NCBI RefSeq assembly: GCF_002797495.1
Contig: NZ_PGEZ01000001.1
Location: 1,798,001-1,862,000, forward strand
DNA: 64,000 bases
Origin: Mumia flava
GTDB lineage: Bacteria; Actinomycetota; Actinomycetes; Propionibacteriales; Nocardioidaceae
Direction of reading: 5' to 3'
The position numbers were made by a program, and so were the translations under genes. Below, piece after piece: positions 1 through 7,278 of this stretch (position 1 is its first letter; the number at the start of each line of letters is the position of its first letter). The notes under the pieces are model-generated. The model had not been told where the DNA came from. It did no database searches and was given only the letters and a program-made list of their open reading frames with translations.

Positions 1-2707
1 TGTTCGTGCCGCCGATCGCGTCGACCGTGAGACGACCGTCGGTGACCTGGACGACCCGGGTCGCCGCGCGGTACTCCTCCGAGGCGCTGCCCTGGAACGC
101 GCTGATCGCCGTGACGTCCTCGACGTGGATCGTGTGCAGGCTGTCGTAGCCGTTGGCGCCACCGCCCTGGTCACCGACGCTGACGGTGACCTCGTACCAG
201 CCGTCCGGCACCGAGGCTTCGAATGCACCCGACGCGGCGTTCTGCGACGCGTTGAGGGGCGGGGTGGACGTGCCGTACTGGAGGTGGACCAGACTGTTGT
301 TCAGCGCGGAGATGCCCGTTCGAGCGCGGAACCGCGTGTTGGTCGTCATGTCGAGCGGCACGTGCGTCGCCGAACCCAGGCTGTCCTCGCGGACGAAACC
401 GTGGCCGGTGTCGTCGGAGTAGGCGGTGCCGGTCTGCTTCGTGTAGCCGTCGACGCCGGGCCCGGACTCGGGCTGGAACACGTAGGCGTCGTGCACCTCC
501 GGCCCCGGGACGTCGATGTCGACCGGGTCGGATGCGGCCGACTCGTTGCCCGCGGCATCCACCGCGGTCACCCAGTAGGTGTAGGCGTTGCCGGCCTCGA
601 TCGTCTCGTCGACGTACGCGGACTCCGTCGTGGTGGCGAGCGGCTCCTCGTCGGCCGCGAGGGCCTCGGCGGCGCTCGCGTCGGCTGCGGAGCGATAGAC
701 CGCGAAGTGGTCGAAGTCCGCCGCCTCGCTGTCGTCCCAGTCGAGCGCGACCTGGTCACCGTCGAGCGTGGCCGACAGGCCGGTCGGCGCGTCCGGTGCG
801 GTGGTGTCCGCGGGCGTCGCCGAGGCGCTTCCCGACGGGTCGGAGATGTTGCCGTGACCGTCGACCGCGACGACGACGTAGAAGTACGTCGTGCCGTTGG
901 TGACGTCGGTGTCGGTGTAGGCCGGGGTGGGCAGGAGCTCGGGCCCGGCGATGCCGTCGCCGTCGACCTCGACCGGCTCGGACTCGCCGCGGTAGACGCG
1001 ATAGCCGGCGACGTCGTCCTCGGCACTCGCGGTCCACGACAGCTCGACCGCGGCGTCGCTGCCGACAGCCTCGAGACCGCCCGGCGCAGCCGGCGCGGTC
1101 AGGTCGGTCGGCGTCGCCCCGGCGGTCGCCGACAGGGGCGACTCGTTGGCCGAGTCGTCGGTCGCGGTGATCGCGTAGGTGTAGGCGGTGTCGTTCTCGA
1201 CGCCGGCGTCGGTGTACTCGGTCGTGCCCGCGTCGACGGTGTCCACGAGCTCGTCCGGCTCACCGGTCCCGCTCGTGCGGTAGATCGTGTAGGAGTCGAG
1301 GTCGTCCTCGGTGTTCGCGGTCCACGACAGCGCCACCTCGCCGTCGCCGGCCGTGGCCTCGAGACCCGTCGGCGCTGCGGGCGGCGTCTGGTCGCCCGCG
1401 TCCGCCTTCGGTGTCGCCTCGACCGGGTCCGAGTCGGCCGAGGCCTGTCCGGCCTCGTCGAGGGCCCGGATCACGTACGTGTAGGTCTTGCCGTTGTCGA
1501 CGGTCAGGTCGACGTACTGGCTCTGCGCGGCCCCGACCGCGAAGACGACCTCGCCCGCGGTGCCTCCGGTGCGGACGATCTCGTACCCGGCGAGGTCGTC
1601 CTCGGTGTTCGGGGACCAGGTGAGGGTCACCTGCGCGTCGCCCTCGGCCGCCTCCAGGCCGGTCGGCACCGCGGGCGCCTCGTCGCCCATCGGCGTCACC
1701 TGTGCGGTCCTGGCGGGACCGGAGCGGTTGCCCGACGTGTCCACGGCCACCAGCTCGTACAGATAGGTCGTGCCGTTCGTGACCGAGGAGTCGATCCGGT
1801 CCTGGGCGTTCGGGCCGAGGGTCCAGGTCTTCGGGTCGCCCCCACCGGTGCGCTTGAGGACGTACTTCGCGAGATCGCGCTCGCTGCCGGTCGTCCACGT
1901 CAGCGAGACCGTGCCGTCACCGGCCTGGGCCTCGAGGTCGGCCGGGACCGACGGGGCCGTACGGTCACGCGGGATCGCGCTCGTCGCCGTGCGGTAGGAG
2001 CGGTTGCCGCGGCGGTCGACGGACTGGATCGCGTAGGTGTAGCGCTTGCCGTTGGTCAGCCCGGTCTGGGTGAAGCGCGGGGTCGTGACCTCGCGGACGA
2101 AACGGCCGTTGCGGTAGATCCGGTAGCCGCGCAGGTCGAGGTCGTTCGCGCCGCGCCAGCGCAGCGCGACCGTGCGGTCACCGACGGACTTCTTCAGGTA
2201 GGCGGGGCGCCGCGGCGCGCGGCGGTCCGGTGCGCGGACGTACTCGGCGCGGACCGTGCCGATCCGGCCCGAGCCCTTGCGGTAGACCACCTGGAAGGTG
2301 TGCTTGCCCTTGCGCACCTTGCGGGTCGCGCTGACGTAGCGTCCCTTGCGCGAGGTCGCGACCTTGCGGCCGTCGATCTTCAGCACGGCCTTCCCGCCGG
2401 CCGCGAGGGCGCGGAACTCGTACCGTCCCTTGAACCTCTTGGTCTGCGTCCAGACCACGGAGACGCGCTTCTTGCCGCGGACGGTCTTGGCGACCGTCTT
2501 CGTGCAGCGCACCGAGTCGGCACGGCCGCGCGGCTTGCTCTTGTTGTACGTCTCCTGGAGCCAGCGGTTCTTCTTCCCGCACTTCGTGGCGTTCGGAGCG
2601 GCGGAGGCCGGGTCGGAGAACCCGGGGACGAAGACGAGCATCGCGATCACGACAGCCAGAGCGGCGAGGATCGCAGGGAAACGTGGACGGCGAACTGCAG
2701 TGGGCAC
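1..2707 (-). CDS. Secreted multi-domain protein, six FN3 repeats and a malectin-like domain (3' end beyond window)
   Basis: 902 codons are open from a GTG at 2707 to the left edge, so the C-terminus is missing. The GTG follows GGAGGGG by a normal spacing. Residues 1-37 form a signal peptide ending near PASAA. Residues about 80-158 (KGRYEF, IDGRKV, KGKHTFQVVY) look like a PA14-type beta domain. Six fibronectin type III repeats follow from about 165 to 720, each opening with a variant of APxxPxGLxA and a GYxIYR or DLxxYxIxR strand. From about 725 a malectin-like carbohydrate-binding fold begins (FQPESGPGVDGYTKQTGTAY, later LTVDAIGGTN). This is a typical secreted actinobacterial polysaccharide-binding or adhesion protein. 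A catalytic domain may lie past the edge; none is seen. It is divergent from pckG. Confidence 0.85.
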   Translation of the reverse strand, partial: MPTAVRRPRFPAILAALAVVIAMLVFVPGFSDPASAAPNATKCGKKNRWLQETYNKSKPRGRADSVRCTKTVAKTVRGKKRVSVVWTQTKRFKGRYEFRALAAGGKAVLKIDGRKVATSRKGRYVSATRKVRKGKHTFQVVYRKGSGRIGTVRAEYVRAPDRRAPRRPAYLKKSVGDRTVALRWRGANDLDLRGYRIYRNGRFVREVTTPRFTQTGLTNGKRYTYAIQSVDRRGNRSYRTATSAIPRDRTAPSVPADLEAQAGDGTVSLTWTTGSERDLAKYVLKRTGGGDPKTWTLGPNAQDRIDSSVTNGTTYLYELVAVDTSGNRSGPARTAQVTPMGDEAPAVPTGLEAAEGDAQVTLTWSPNTEDDLAGYEIVRTGGTAGEVVFAVGAAQSQYVDLTVDNGKTYTYVIRALDEAGQASADSDPVEATPKADAGDQTPPAAPTGLEATAGDGEVALSWTANTEDDLDSYTIYRTSGTGEPDELVDTVDAGTTEYTDAGVENDTAYTYAITATDDSANESPLSATAGATPTDLTAPAAPGGLEAVGSDAAVELSWTASAEDDVAGYRVYRGESEPVEVDGDGIAGPELLPTPAYTDTDVTNGTTYFYVVVAVDGHGNISDPSGSASATPADTTAPDAPTGLSATLDGDQVALDWDDSEAADFDHFAVYRSAADASAAEALAADEEPLATTTESAYVDETIEAGNAYTYWVTAVDAAGNESAASDPVDIDVPGPEVHDAYVFQPESGPGVDGYTKQTGTAYSDDTGHGFVREDSLGSATHVPLDMTTNTRFRARTGISALNNSLVHLQYGTSTPPLNASQNAASGAFEASVPDGWYEVTVSVGDQGGGANGYDSLHTIHVEDVTAISAFQGSASEEYRAATRVVQVTDGRLTVDAIGGTN

Positions 2708-2741
2708 CGGGGACCCCTCCCGAGATAGTTGAAACTGCTCA

Positions 2742-2762
2742 CCGAGGTTAAGTCGGCGCGCC
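2742..2762 (-). promoter_or_regulatory. 20-bp element shared with the DUF6801 gene at 27521-27540
   Basis: The plus-strand sequence CCGAGG-TTAAGTCGGCGCGCC matches CCGGAG-TTAAGTCGCGCGCC at 27521-27540 with one gap and two mismatches. Both copies lie in the same orientation 35-61 nt upstream of start codons of secreted proteins. The AT-rich TTAAGTC core is unusual here, which suggests a promoter or activator site rather than chance. Confidence 0.45.
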
Positions 2763-2791
2763 GACAAAAGTCTCCACTTCTGAGGAATCCG

Positions 2792-2815
2792 TCACATTTT
2801 CGTGACCCAGGCCAC
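2792..2815. promoter_or_regulatory. Candidate CRP/GlxR-like operator region upstream of pckG
   Basis: TCACATTTTCGTGA (TCAC-N6-GTGA) is followed by the overlapping near-palindrome GTGACCCAGGCCAC. The second resembles the GTGA/TCAC half-sites bound by CRP/GlxR regulators, which control gluconeogenesis in corynebacteria, but one arm is imperfect. The regulator is a guess. Confidence 0.25.
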
Positions 2816-3112
2816 GGACGGCCACGTGCCCGGCGGTGGGTACCCGCCCGTCCGGCGCGGCGGTCCATTTGTCGTACGGATCAACATAAAACCGCAGGTC
2901 AGAGCCATTGTGATGATCTTCACGAAGTCGGGCCCCGACGCCGATCCCGGCCGCCCGAGCACCTACCCTTGGCCCCACGACACCCGTCGTCCGGCCGCTC
3001 GGGGACCCGGTCCGACGGTGGCGCACAACCTATCCACATCAGCTCGCCGGCTCCCAGCCGAGCCCGGCAGTGCGATCAACACGCTTGAATCGCGATGCGA
3101 GAAGGACAAACG

Positions 3113-4948
3113 ATGGCCGCAGACATCAGCACCCACGACCCGATCACGAGCAGCTACCGCTCGAGCCACACCGAGCTCCAGGCCTGGGTGGACGAGGTCG
3201 CCGCCCTCACCGAGCCCGACCGGATCCAGTGGATCGAGGGCACCGACACCGAGTGGGTCCAGCTCACCGACGAGCTGGTCGAGGCCGGCACGTTCGTACG
3301 GCTGGACGAGACCAAGAAGCCGAACTCCTTCTGGTGCGCCTCCGACCCGACCGACGTCGCACGCGTCGAGGATCGCACCTTCATCTGCAGCGTCGACGAG
3401 GCCGACGCCGGGCCGACGAACAACTGGATGGCCCCGAGCGAGATGAAGCGCATCATGCTCGACCTGTACGCAGGCTCGATGCGCGGCCGCACGATGTACG
3501 TGATCCCGTTCGTGATGGGTCACCTCGACTCCGCCCACCCGATGTTCGGCGTGGAGATCACCGACTCCGCCTACGTCGTCGCGTCGATGAGGGTGATGGC
3601 GCGGGTCGGACGCGAGGTGCTGACCCGGATCGAGGAGACCGGCGCGGCGTACGTCCCCGCCCTGCACTCGGTCGGCGCCCCGCTGGAGCCGGGCCAGGCC
3701 GACGTGGCGTGGCCGTGCAGCGACACCAAGTACATCGTCCAGTTCCCCGAGGAGCGGATGATCTGGTCGTACGGCTCGGGCTACGGCGGCAACGCGCTGC
3801 TCGGCAAGAAGTGCTACTCGCTGCGGATCGCCTCCGCGATGGGGCGCGACGAGGGCTGGATGGCCGAGCACATGCTGATCCTCAAGCTGACCTCGCCGGC
3901 CGGGGACGTCAAGTACATCGCCGCGGCGTTCCCGAGCGCCTGCGGCAAGACGAACCTCGCGATGGTCGAGCCGACGATCCCGGGCTGGAAGGTCGAGACC
4001 CTCGGCGACGACATCGCCTGGCTGCGCGTCGGCGCCGACGGCCGGCTGTACGCCGTGAACCCGGAGTTCGGGCTGTTCGGCGTCGCGCCGGGGACCGGCT
4101 GGGACACCAACGCCAACGCGATGCGCACGATCGCGCAGGGCAACTCGGTCTTCACCAACGTCGCGCTCACCGACGACGGCGACATCTGGTGGGAGGGCAT
4201 GACCGACGAGGCGCCGGCGCACCTGACCGACTGGAAGGGCCGCGACTGGACCCCGGACTCCGAGGAGCTCTCCTCGCACCCGAACAGCCGGTTCTGCACC
4301 CCGATCCGCCAGTGCCCGATCCTCGCGGACGAGTACGACGACCCGAACGGCGTCCCGATCGACGCGATCCTGTTCGGCGGCCGGCGCCGTACGACCATCC
4401 CGCTGGTCACCGAGGCGCGCGACTGGACGCACGGCACGTTCATGGGCGCGACGCTCTCGTCGGAGACCACGGCGGCCGCGACCGGAGCCGTCGGCGTGGT
4501 CCGGCGCGACCCGATGGCGATGCTGCCGTTCATCGGCTACGACGCCGGTGACTACTTCAGCCACTGGATCTCGATGGCGAAGAACAACGACGAGACCAAG
4601 TTCCCGAAGATCTTCTACGTGAACTGGTTCCGCCGCGACGACGAGGGTGGCTTCCTCTGGCCGGGCTTCGGCGAGAACAGCCGCATCCTCAAGTATGTCG
4701 TCGACCGGCTCGAGGGCAACGTCGAGGCGAACGAGACCGCGATCGGTCTCGTCCCGTCCCCCGACGCGATCGACACCGAGGGCCTCGACATCACCGCCGA
4801 CCAGCTCGCGGAGGCGCTGCGCGTCGACGCCGCCGAGTGGAAGGCCGAGATCCCGCAGATCAACGAGTGGTTCGAGAAGTTCGGCGACACCCTGCCGACC
4901 GTCCTCTGGACCGAGCTCGACGGCCTGAAGTCCCGCCTCGAGGGCTGA
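3113..4948 (+). CDS. pckG: Phosphoenolpyruvate carboxykinase (GTP)
   Basis: 611 aa, the usual length of GTP-type PEPCK. It converts oxaloacetate plus GTP to PEP, CO2 and GDP, the committed step of gluconeogenesis, in the cytosol. The sequence shows the substrate-binding stretch [11 protein letters not shown] (about 224-234), the P-loop with the reactive cysteine [12 protein letters not shown] (273-284, Cys277), the metal-binding GDDIAWL and the late YVNWFRR nucleotide-site segment. An in-frame ATG at 3095 exists, but AGAAGG sits 7-8 nt before the ATG at 3113, so the shorter form is chosen. The gene stands alone, with a long hairpin and repeat just after its stop. PEP carboxylase lies 3 kb away on the other strand. 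Confidence 0.97.
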   Translation: MAADISTHDPITSSYRSSHTELQAWVDEVAALTEPDRIQWIEGTDTEWVQLTDELVEAGTFVRLDETKKPNSFWCASDPTDVARVEDRTFICSVDEADAGPTNNWMAPSEMKRIMLDLYAGSMRGRTMYVIPFVMGHLDSAHPMFGVEITDSAYVVASMRVMARVGREVLTRIEETGAAYVPALHSVGAPLEPGQADVAWPCSDTKYIVQFPEERMIWSYGSGYGGNALLGKKCYSLRIASAMGRDEGWMAEHMLILKLTSPAGDVKYIAAAFPSACGKTNLAMVEPTIPGWKVETLGDDIAWLRVGADGRLYAVNPEFGLFGVAPGTGWDTNANAMRTIAQGNSVFTNVALTDDGDIWWEGMTDEAPAHLTDWKGRDWTPDSEELSSHPNSRFCTPIRQCPILADEYDDPNGVPIDAILFGGRRRTTIPLVTEARDWTHGTFMGATLSSETTAAATGAVGVVRRDPMAMLPFIGYDAGDYFSHWISMAKNNDETKFPKIFYVNWFRRDDEGGFLWPGFGENSRILKYVVDRLEGNVEANETAIGLVPSPDAIDTEGLDITADQLAEALRVDAAEWKAEIPQINEWFEKFGDTLPTVLWTELDGLKSRLEG

Positions 4949-4960
4949 GAAGGTCTTTCT

Positions 4961-5008
4961 CGCTCGCGCCTCGACCAGCGGAGGGCCCCGTTGGTCGAGG
5001 CGCGAGCG
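4961..5008 (+). terminator. Hairpin after pckG
   Basis: A perfect 17-bp stem (4961-4977 with 4992-5008) with a 14-nt loop lies 12 nt after the pckG stop. The stem arms are the repeat unit CGCTCGCGCCTCGACCA and its reverse complement. There is no U-run, as is common for actinobacterial terminators. It could serve pckG and, in part, the convergent HxlR gene. Confidence 0.6.
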
Positions 5009-5017
5009 GAGCGCCAC

Positions 5018-5057
5018 ACCGCTGGTCGAGGCCGAGCGGAGCGAGCGATCGAGACCC
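5018..5057 (-). repeat. Reverse copy of the GGTCTCGATCGCTCG... intergenic repeat
   Basis: CCGCTGGTCGAGG followed by GCGAGCGATCGAGACC is the reverse complement of the dispersed unit seen at 25814, 31494 and 23242. It directly follows the pckG hairpin, which is built from the same unit. Confidence 0.7.
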
Positions 5058-5097
5058 TCAGCCCCGCGGTGACCAGCCGATCGCCCCATCCGAAGCA

Positions 5098-5526
5098 TCA
5101 GGGCCCGCTCGAACGACGCCCCTCCCGAAGTGACGTCATCAGCGCCTTCCAGGACTCGGGCGTTTCGTAGTCCAGCTCCCGGACGATCGTGACGCGGTCC
5201 GGGTCCGCCGGGCAGTGCGCCGCGCCCCAGCTCCCGATCGTCGCGAGCACCGGAACGAGGTCGACACCGCTGTCCGTCAGGCTGTAGACGGCCTTCTGCT
5301 TGTGCGTCGGGTCGTCGGAGCGGACGAGGATCCCGGCGTCGACCAGGCGGTCGAGCCGGTCGGCGAGGATGCTGCTCGTGATCCTCTCGTCCGAGCCACG
5401 CAGGAGCTCACGGAAGTGACGGCGGTCCGTGAAGACGATGTCGCGGAGGATGAGGAGCGTCCACCGGTCGCCGAAGAGCTCGATGGCGAGATTGATCGGG
5501 CAGCCGGACCGTCCGGTCGTGGCCAT
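5098..5526 (-). CDS. HxlR-family transcriptional regulator
   Basis: 142 aa, the normal size of HxlR/MarR-like winged-helix regulators. The N-terminal half reads CPINLAIELFGDRWTLLILR, the family hallmark, then FRELLRGSDERITSSILADRL as recognition helix and wing, then VYSLTDSGVDLVPVL. A single Cys9 at the N-terminus precedes the first helix; in HypR/YodB relatives such a cysteine senses electrophiles or quinones. The ATG at 5526 lies 2 nt after the stop of the hydrolase gene, so the two are co-transcribed. It probably represses its own operon and perhaps the divergent dioxygenase gene. Confidence 0.88.
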   Translation of the reverse strand: MATTGRSGCPINLAIELFGDRWTLLILRDIVFTDRRHFRELLRGSDERITSSILADRLDRLVDAGILVRSDDPTHKQKAVYSLTDSGVDLVPVLATIGSWGAAHCPADPDRVTIVRELDYETPESWKALMTSLREGRRSSGP

Positions 5527-5528
5527 GC

Positions 5529-6287
5529 TCAGCCCTCCGAGTCCGCGTAGTGGCCGATCTCTTCCGCGAGCAGGTCGACCGTGGCGTCGAACGCCGACAC
5601 CATCGGCCAGTGCCCGCTGACGAGGTGCCTGCGTCGCCACCCGGAGGCGGTCCTGGCCACGCGTGGCGCGTCGTTCCACGCCTCGTCGGTCGCGCCGTTC
5701 GGCGCGAGCACGACGTACGTCGACGGTTGTTGCTCGACCGACGCCGCGAGCTCGGCCGGGTCGAGGACGGTCCGGCCGGGGTGGGCCGTGAACCTCGCAG
5801 CGAGGACGTCGCGGTCGCCAGGCGCGAGATCGGTCTCGTGGTCGAGCATCTCGCGAGTCGGGGCGAGCCAGAGGTCGCCCGCGGCCGCGATGTCGGCCCG
5901 CTCCTGGTCGCGGTCGGTGTCTGAGCTGCCCCAGTCGTCGAGGAGCGACCGCCCGGGCCCCGGGATGAATGCGCCGAGGTGGACGAGCCCGATCACTCGC
6001 TGTCCGAGCCGGTCCGCTGCGGCGGCGGTCACCACCCCGGAGTAGGAGTGCGAGACGAGGACCGCGGGCCGCGCCTGCTCCTCGACGTGCTGGACGAGCT
6101 GCTGGACGTGGTCGTCGAGGCGGACGGCGGCGACGTCGGCATCGCGTAGGCCGGGCTCGAGGCCGCGGAGCGTGATCGACTCGGCGTCGATGCCCCGGCC
6201 GCGCAGACTCTGCACGGTCGGCTGCCAGATCCAGCTCCCCATCCAGGCTCCGGGCACGAGGACGGTTCTCACTTCTGACGTGTGCAC
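5529..6287 (-). CDS. Alpha/beta-fold hydrolase
   Basis: 252 aa from a GTG at 6287, preceded by GGGGGA; a second in-frame GTG at 6272 would shorten it by five residues. The protein starts with the strand and oxyanion turn VRTVLVPGAWMG, has the nucleophile elbow VSHSYSGVV (Ser in S-x-S-x-S-G context, near residue 90) and a late GHWPM histidine. This matches small esterase/lactonase-like hydrolases of the salicylate-esterase type. The substrate is not deducible. It is the first gene of an operon with the HxlR regulator and is divergent from a ring-cleaving dioxygenase, so a role in an aromatic or quinone response is possible but unproven. Confidence 0.82.
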   Translation of the reverse strand: MHTSEVRTVLVPGAWMGSWIWQPTVQSLRGRGIDAESITLRGLEPGLRDADVAAVRLDDHVQQLVQHVEEQARPAVLVSHSYSGVVTAAAADRLGQRVIGLVHLGAFIPGPGRSLLDDWGSSDTDRDQERADIAAAGDLWLAPTREMLDHETDLAPGDRDVLAARFTAHPGRTVLDPAELAASVEQQPSTYVVLAPNGATDEAWNDAPRVARTASGWRRRHLVSGHWPMVSAFDATVDLLAEEIGHYADSEG

Positions 6288-6301
6288 GCGTTCCCCCAAC
6301 T

Positions 6302-6318
6302 GATTGCGTTTCGCGATC
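6302..6318. promoter_or_regulatory. Candidate operator between hydrolase-hxlR and dioxygenase
   Basis: GATTGCG-TTT-CGCGATC is a 7-bp inverted repeat with one mismatch and a 3-nt spacer. It sits 15 nt upstream of the hydrolase start, where an autoregulating HxlR protein could bind. Confidence 0.35.
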
Positions 6319-6408
6319 GGTTCTACCGTACGCACAACTGCTCCAGAAATGCAACCAGTCGCCGAGGCGGTCGTGAGTTCGTGCACGCCGTTCGGGCGAC
6401 AATGGGTC

Positions 6409-7272
6409 ATGGCCGACTCCGCAACGATGCCCGCCGCCTTCATCGGGCACGGCAACCCGATGAACGCCCTCGAGCGCAACCGCTACACCGAGGCGTGGCA
6501 CGCGTTCGGCGCCTCCGTGCCTCGTCCCCGCGCGATCCTCGTCGTCTCCGCCCACTGGTACATCAACGCCACGGCGGTCACCGCGATGCGTCGGCCCCGG
6601 ACGATCCACGACTTCTACGGGTTCCCGCAGGAGCTGTTCGACGTCGAGTACCCCGCGCCCGGGATGCCGGAGCTCGCCGAGGAGGTCAGCGACGCGGTTC
6701 ACCCGACGTGGTGCGGCGCGGACGTGGACTCGTGGGGGATCGACCACGGCACGTGGTCCGTGCTCACCCACGCGTTCCCCGACGCCGACATCCCGGTCGT
6801 CCAGCTCAGCGTGAACGCCGACAAGCCCCTCGACTACCACCTCGACCTGGGCCAGAAGCTGAACGCGCTGCGCGCCGACGGCGTGCTGGTGATCGGGTCC
6901 GGCAACGTCGTGCACAACCTCGGCGGGATGGACTGGTCGCTCGGCGACCGCGGCTACGCATGGGCGCACCGCTTCGACGAGGCCGCGCGCGAGCTGATGA
7001 CGCAGAGCCCCACGAACATCGCGACGCTCGACGGGCACGGCGACTACCGGTACGCCGTCCCGACCCCCGACCACTTCCTGCCGCTGATGTACCTCGCGGG
7101 GATGGCAGACGCGTCCGGGCGCGGGGCGGACGTGCTCGTCGACGGCTACACCTACGGGTCGCTGTCGATGACCGCGTACACGCTCGATCTCGCCAGCCTC
7201 ACGCTCGGTACGGAGGCAGGCGCCGGCGCGGAGCCGTCGACCACCGCACCGCCGGACGGATCCAACATCTGA
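6409..7272 (+). CDS. Class III extradiol dioxygenase, 4,5-DOPA-dioxygenase (YgiD/DODA) type
   Basis: 287 aa. Family motifs are clear: FIGHGNPMNAL at residues about 11-21, VVSAHWYIN near 44, IHDFYGFPQELFDVEYP, GIDHGTWSVL and IGSGNVVHNLGG. The histidines in GHGNP, SAHW and IDHG are the Fe/Zn ligands and base of this family, which opens catecholic rings in plants and bacteria; the physiological substrate in bacteria is unknown. The ATG at 6409 has no Shine-Dalgarno but GACAAT ends 5 nt before it, so a leaderless transcript is likely. The gene faces PEP carboxylase with only 6 bp between the stops. Confidence 0.88.
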   Translation: MADSATMPAAFIGHGNPMNALERNRYTEAWHAFGASVPRPRAILVVSAHWYINATAVTAMRRPRTIHDFYGFPQELFDVEYPAPGMPELAEEVSDAVHPTWCGADVDSWGIDHGTWSVLTHAFPDADIPVVQLSVNADKPLDYHLDLGQKLNALRADGVLVIGSGNVVHNLGGMDWSLGDRGYAWAHRFDEAARELMTQSPTNIATLDGHGDYRYAVPTPDHFLPLMYLAGMADASGRGADVLVDGYTYGSLSMTAYTLDLASLTLGTEAGAGAEPSTTAPPDGSNI

Positions 7273-7278
7273 GGCCCG

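Larger units (their letters stand above)
2708..3112. other. Gene-free region between divergent FN3 protein and pckG
   Basis: 405 bp without a credible gene. It is more AT-rich than its surroundings and must hold promoters for both neighbours. Visible structures are a perfect 14-bp palindrome GTCGGCGCGCCGAC (2752-2765), TCAC-N6-GTGA (2792-2805), and GTGACCCAGGCCAC (2802-2815), a near-palindrome. No convincing -35/-10 pair could be assigned to pckG. Confidence 0.6.

Noticed and set aside
125-2728. 867-codon open frame on the plus strand opposite the FN3 gene
   Set aside because: Arg/Val/Gly-rich, low-complexity antisense product of a GC-rich gene; the minus frame gives clear FN3 and malectin-like domains and a signal peptide.
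3095-3112. Upstream ATG of pckG
   Set aside because: No ribosome site before it, while AGAAGG is well placed for ATG 3113.
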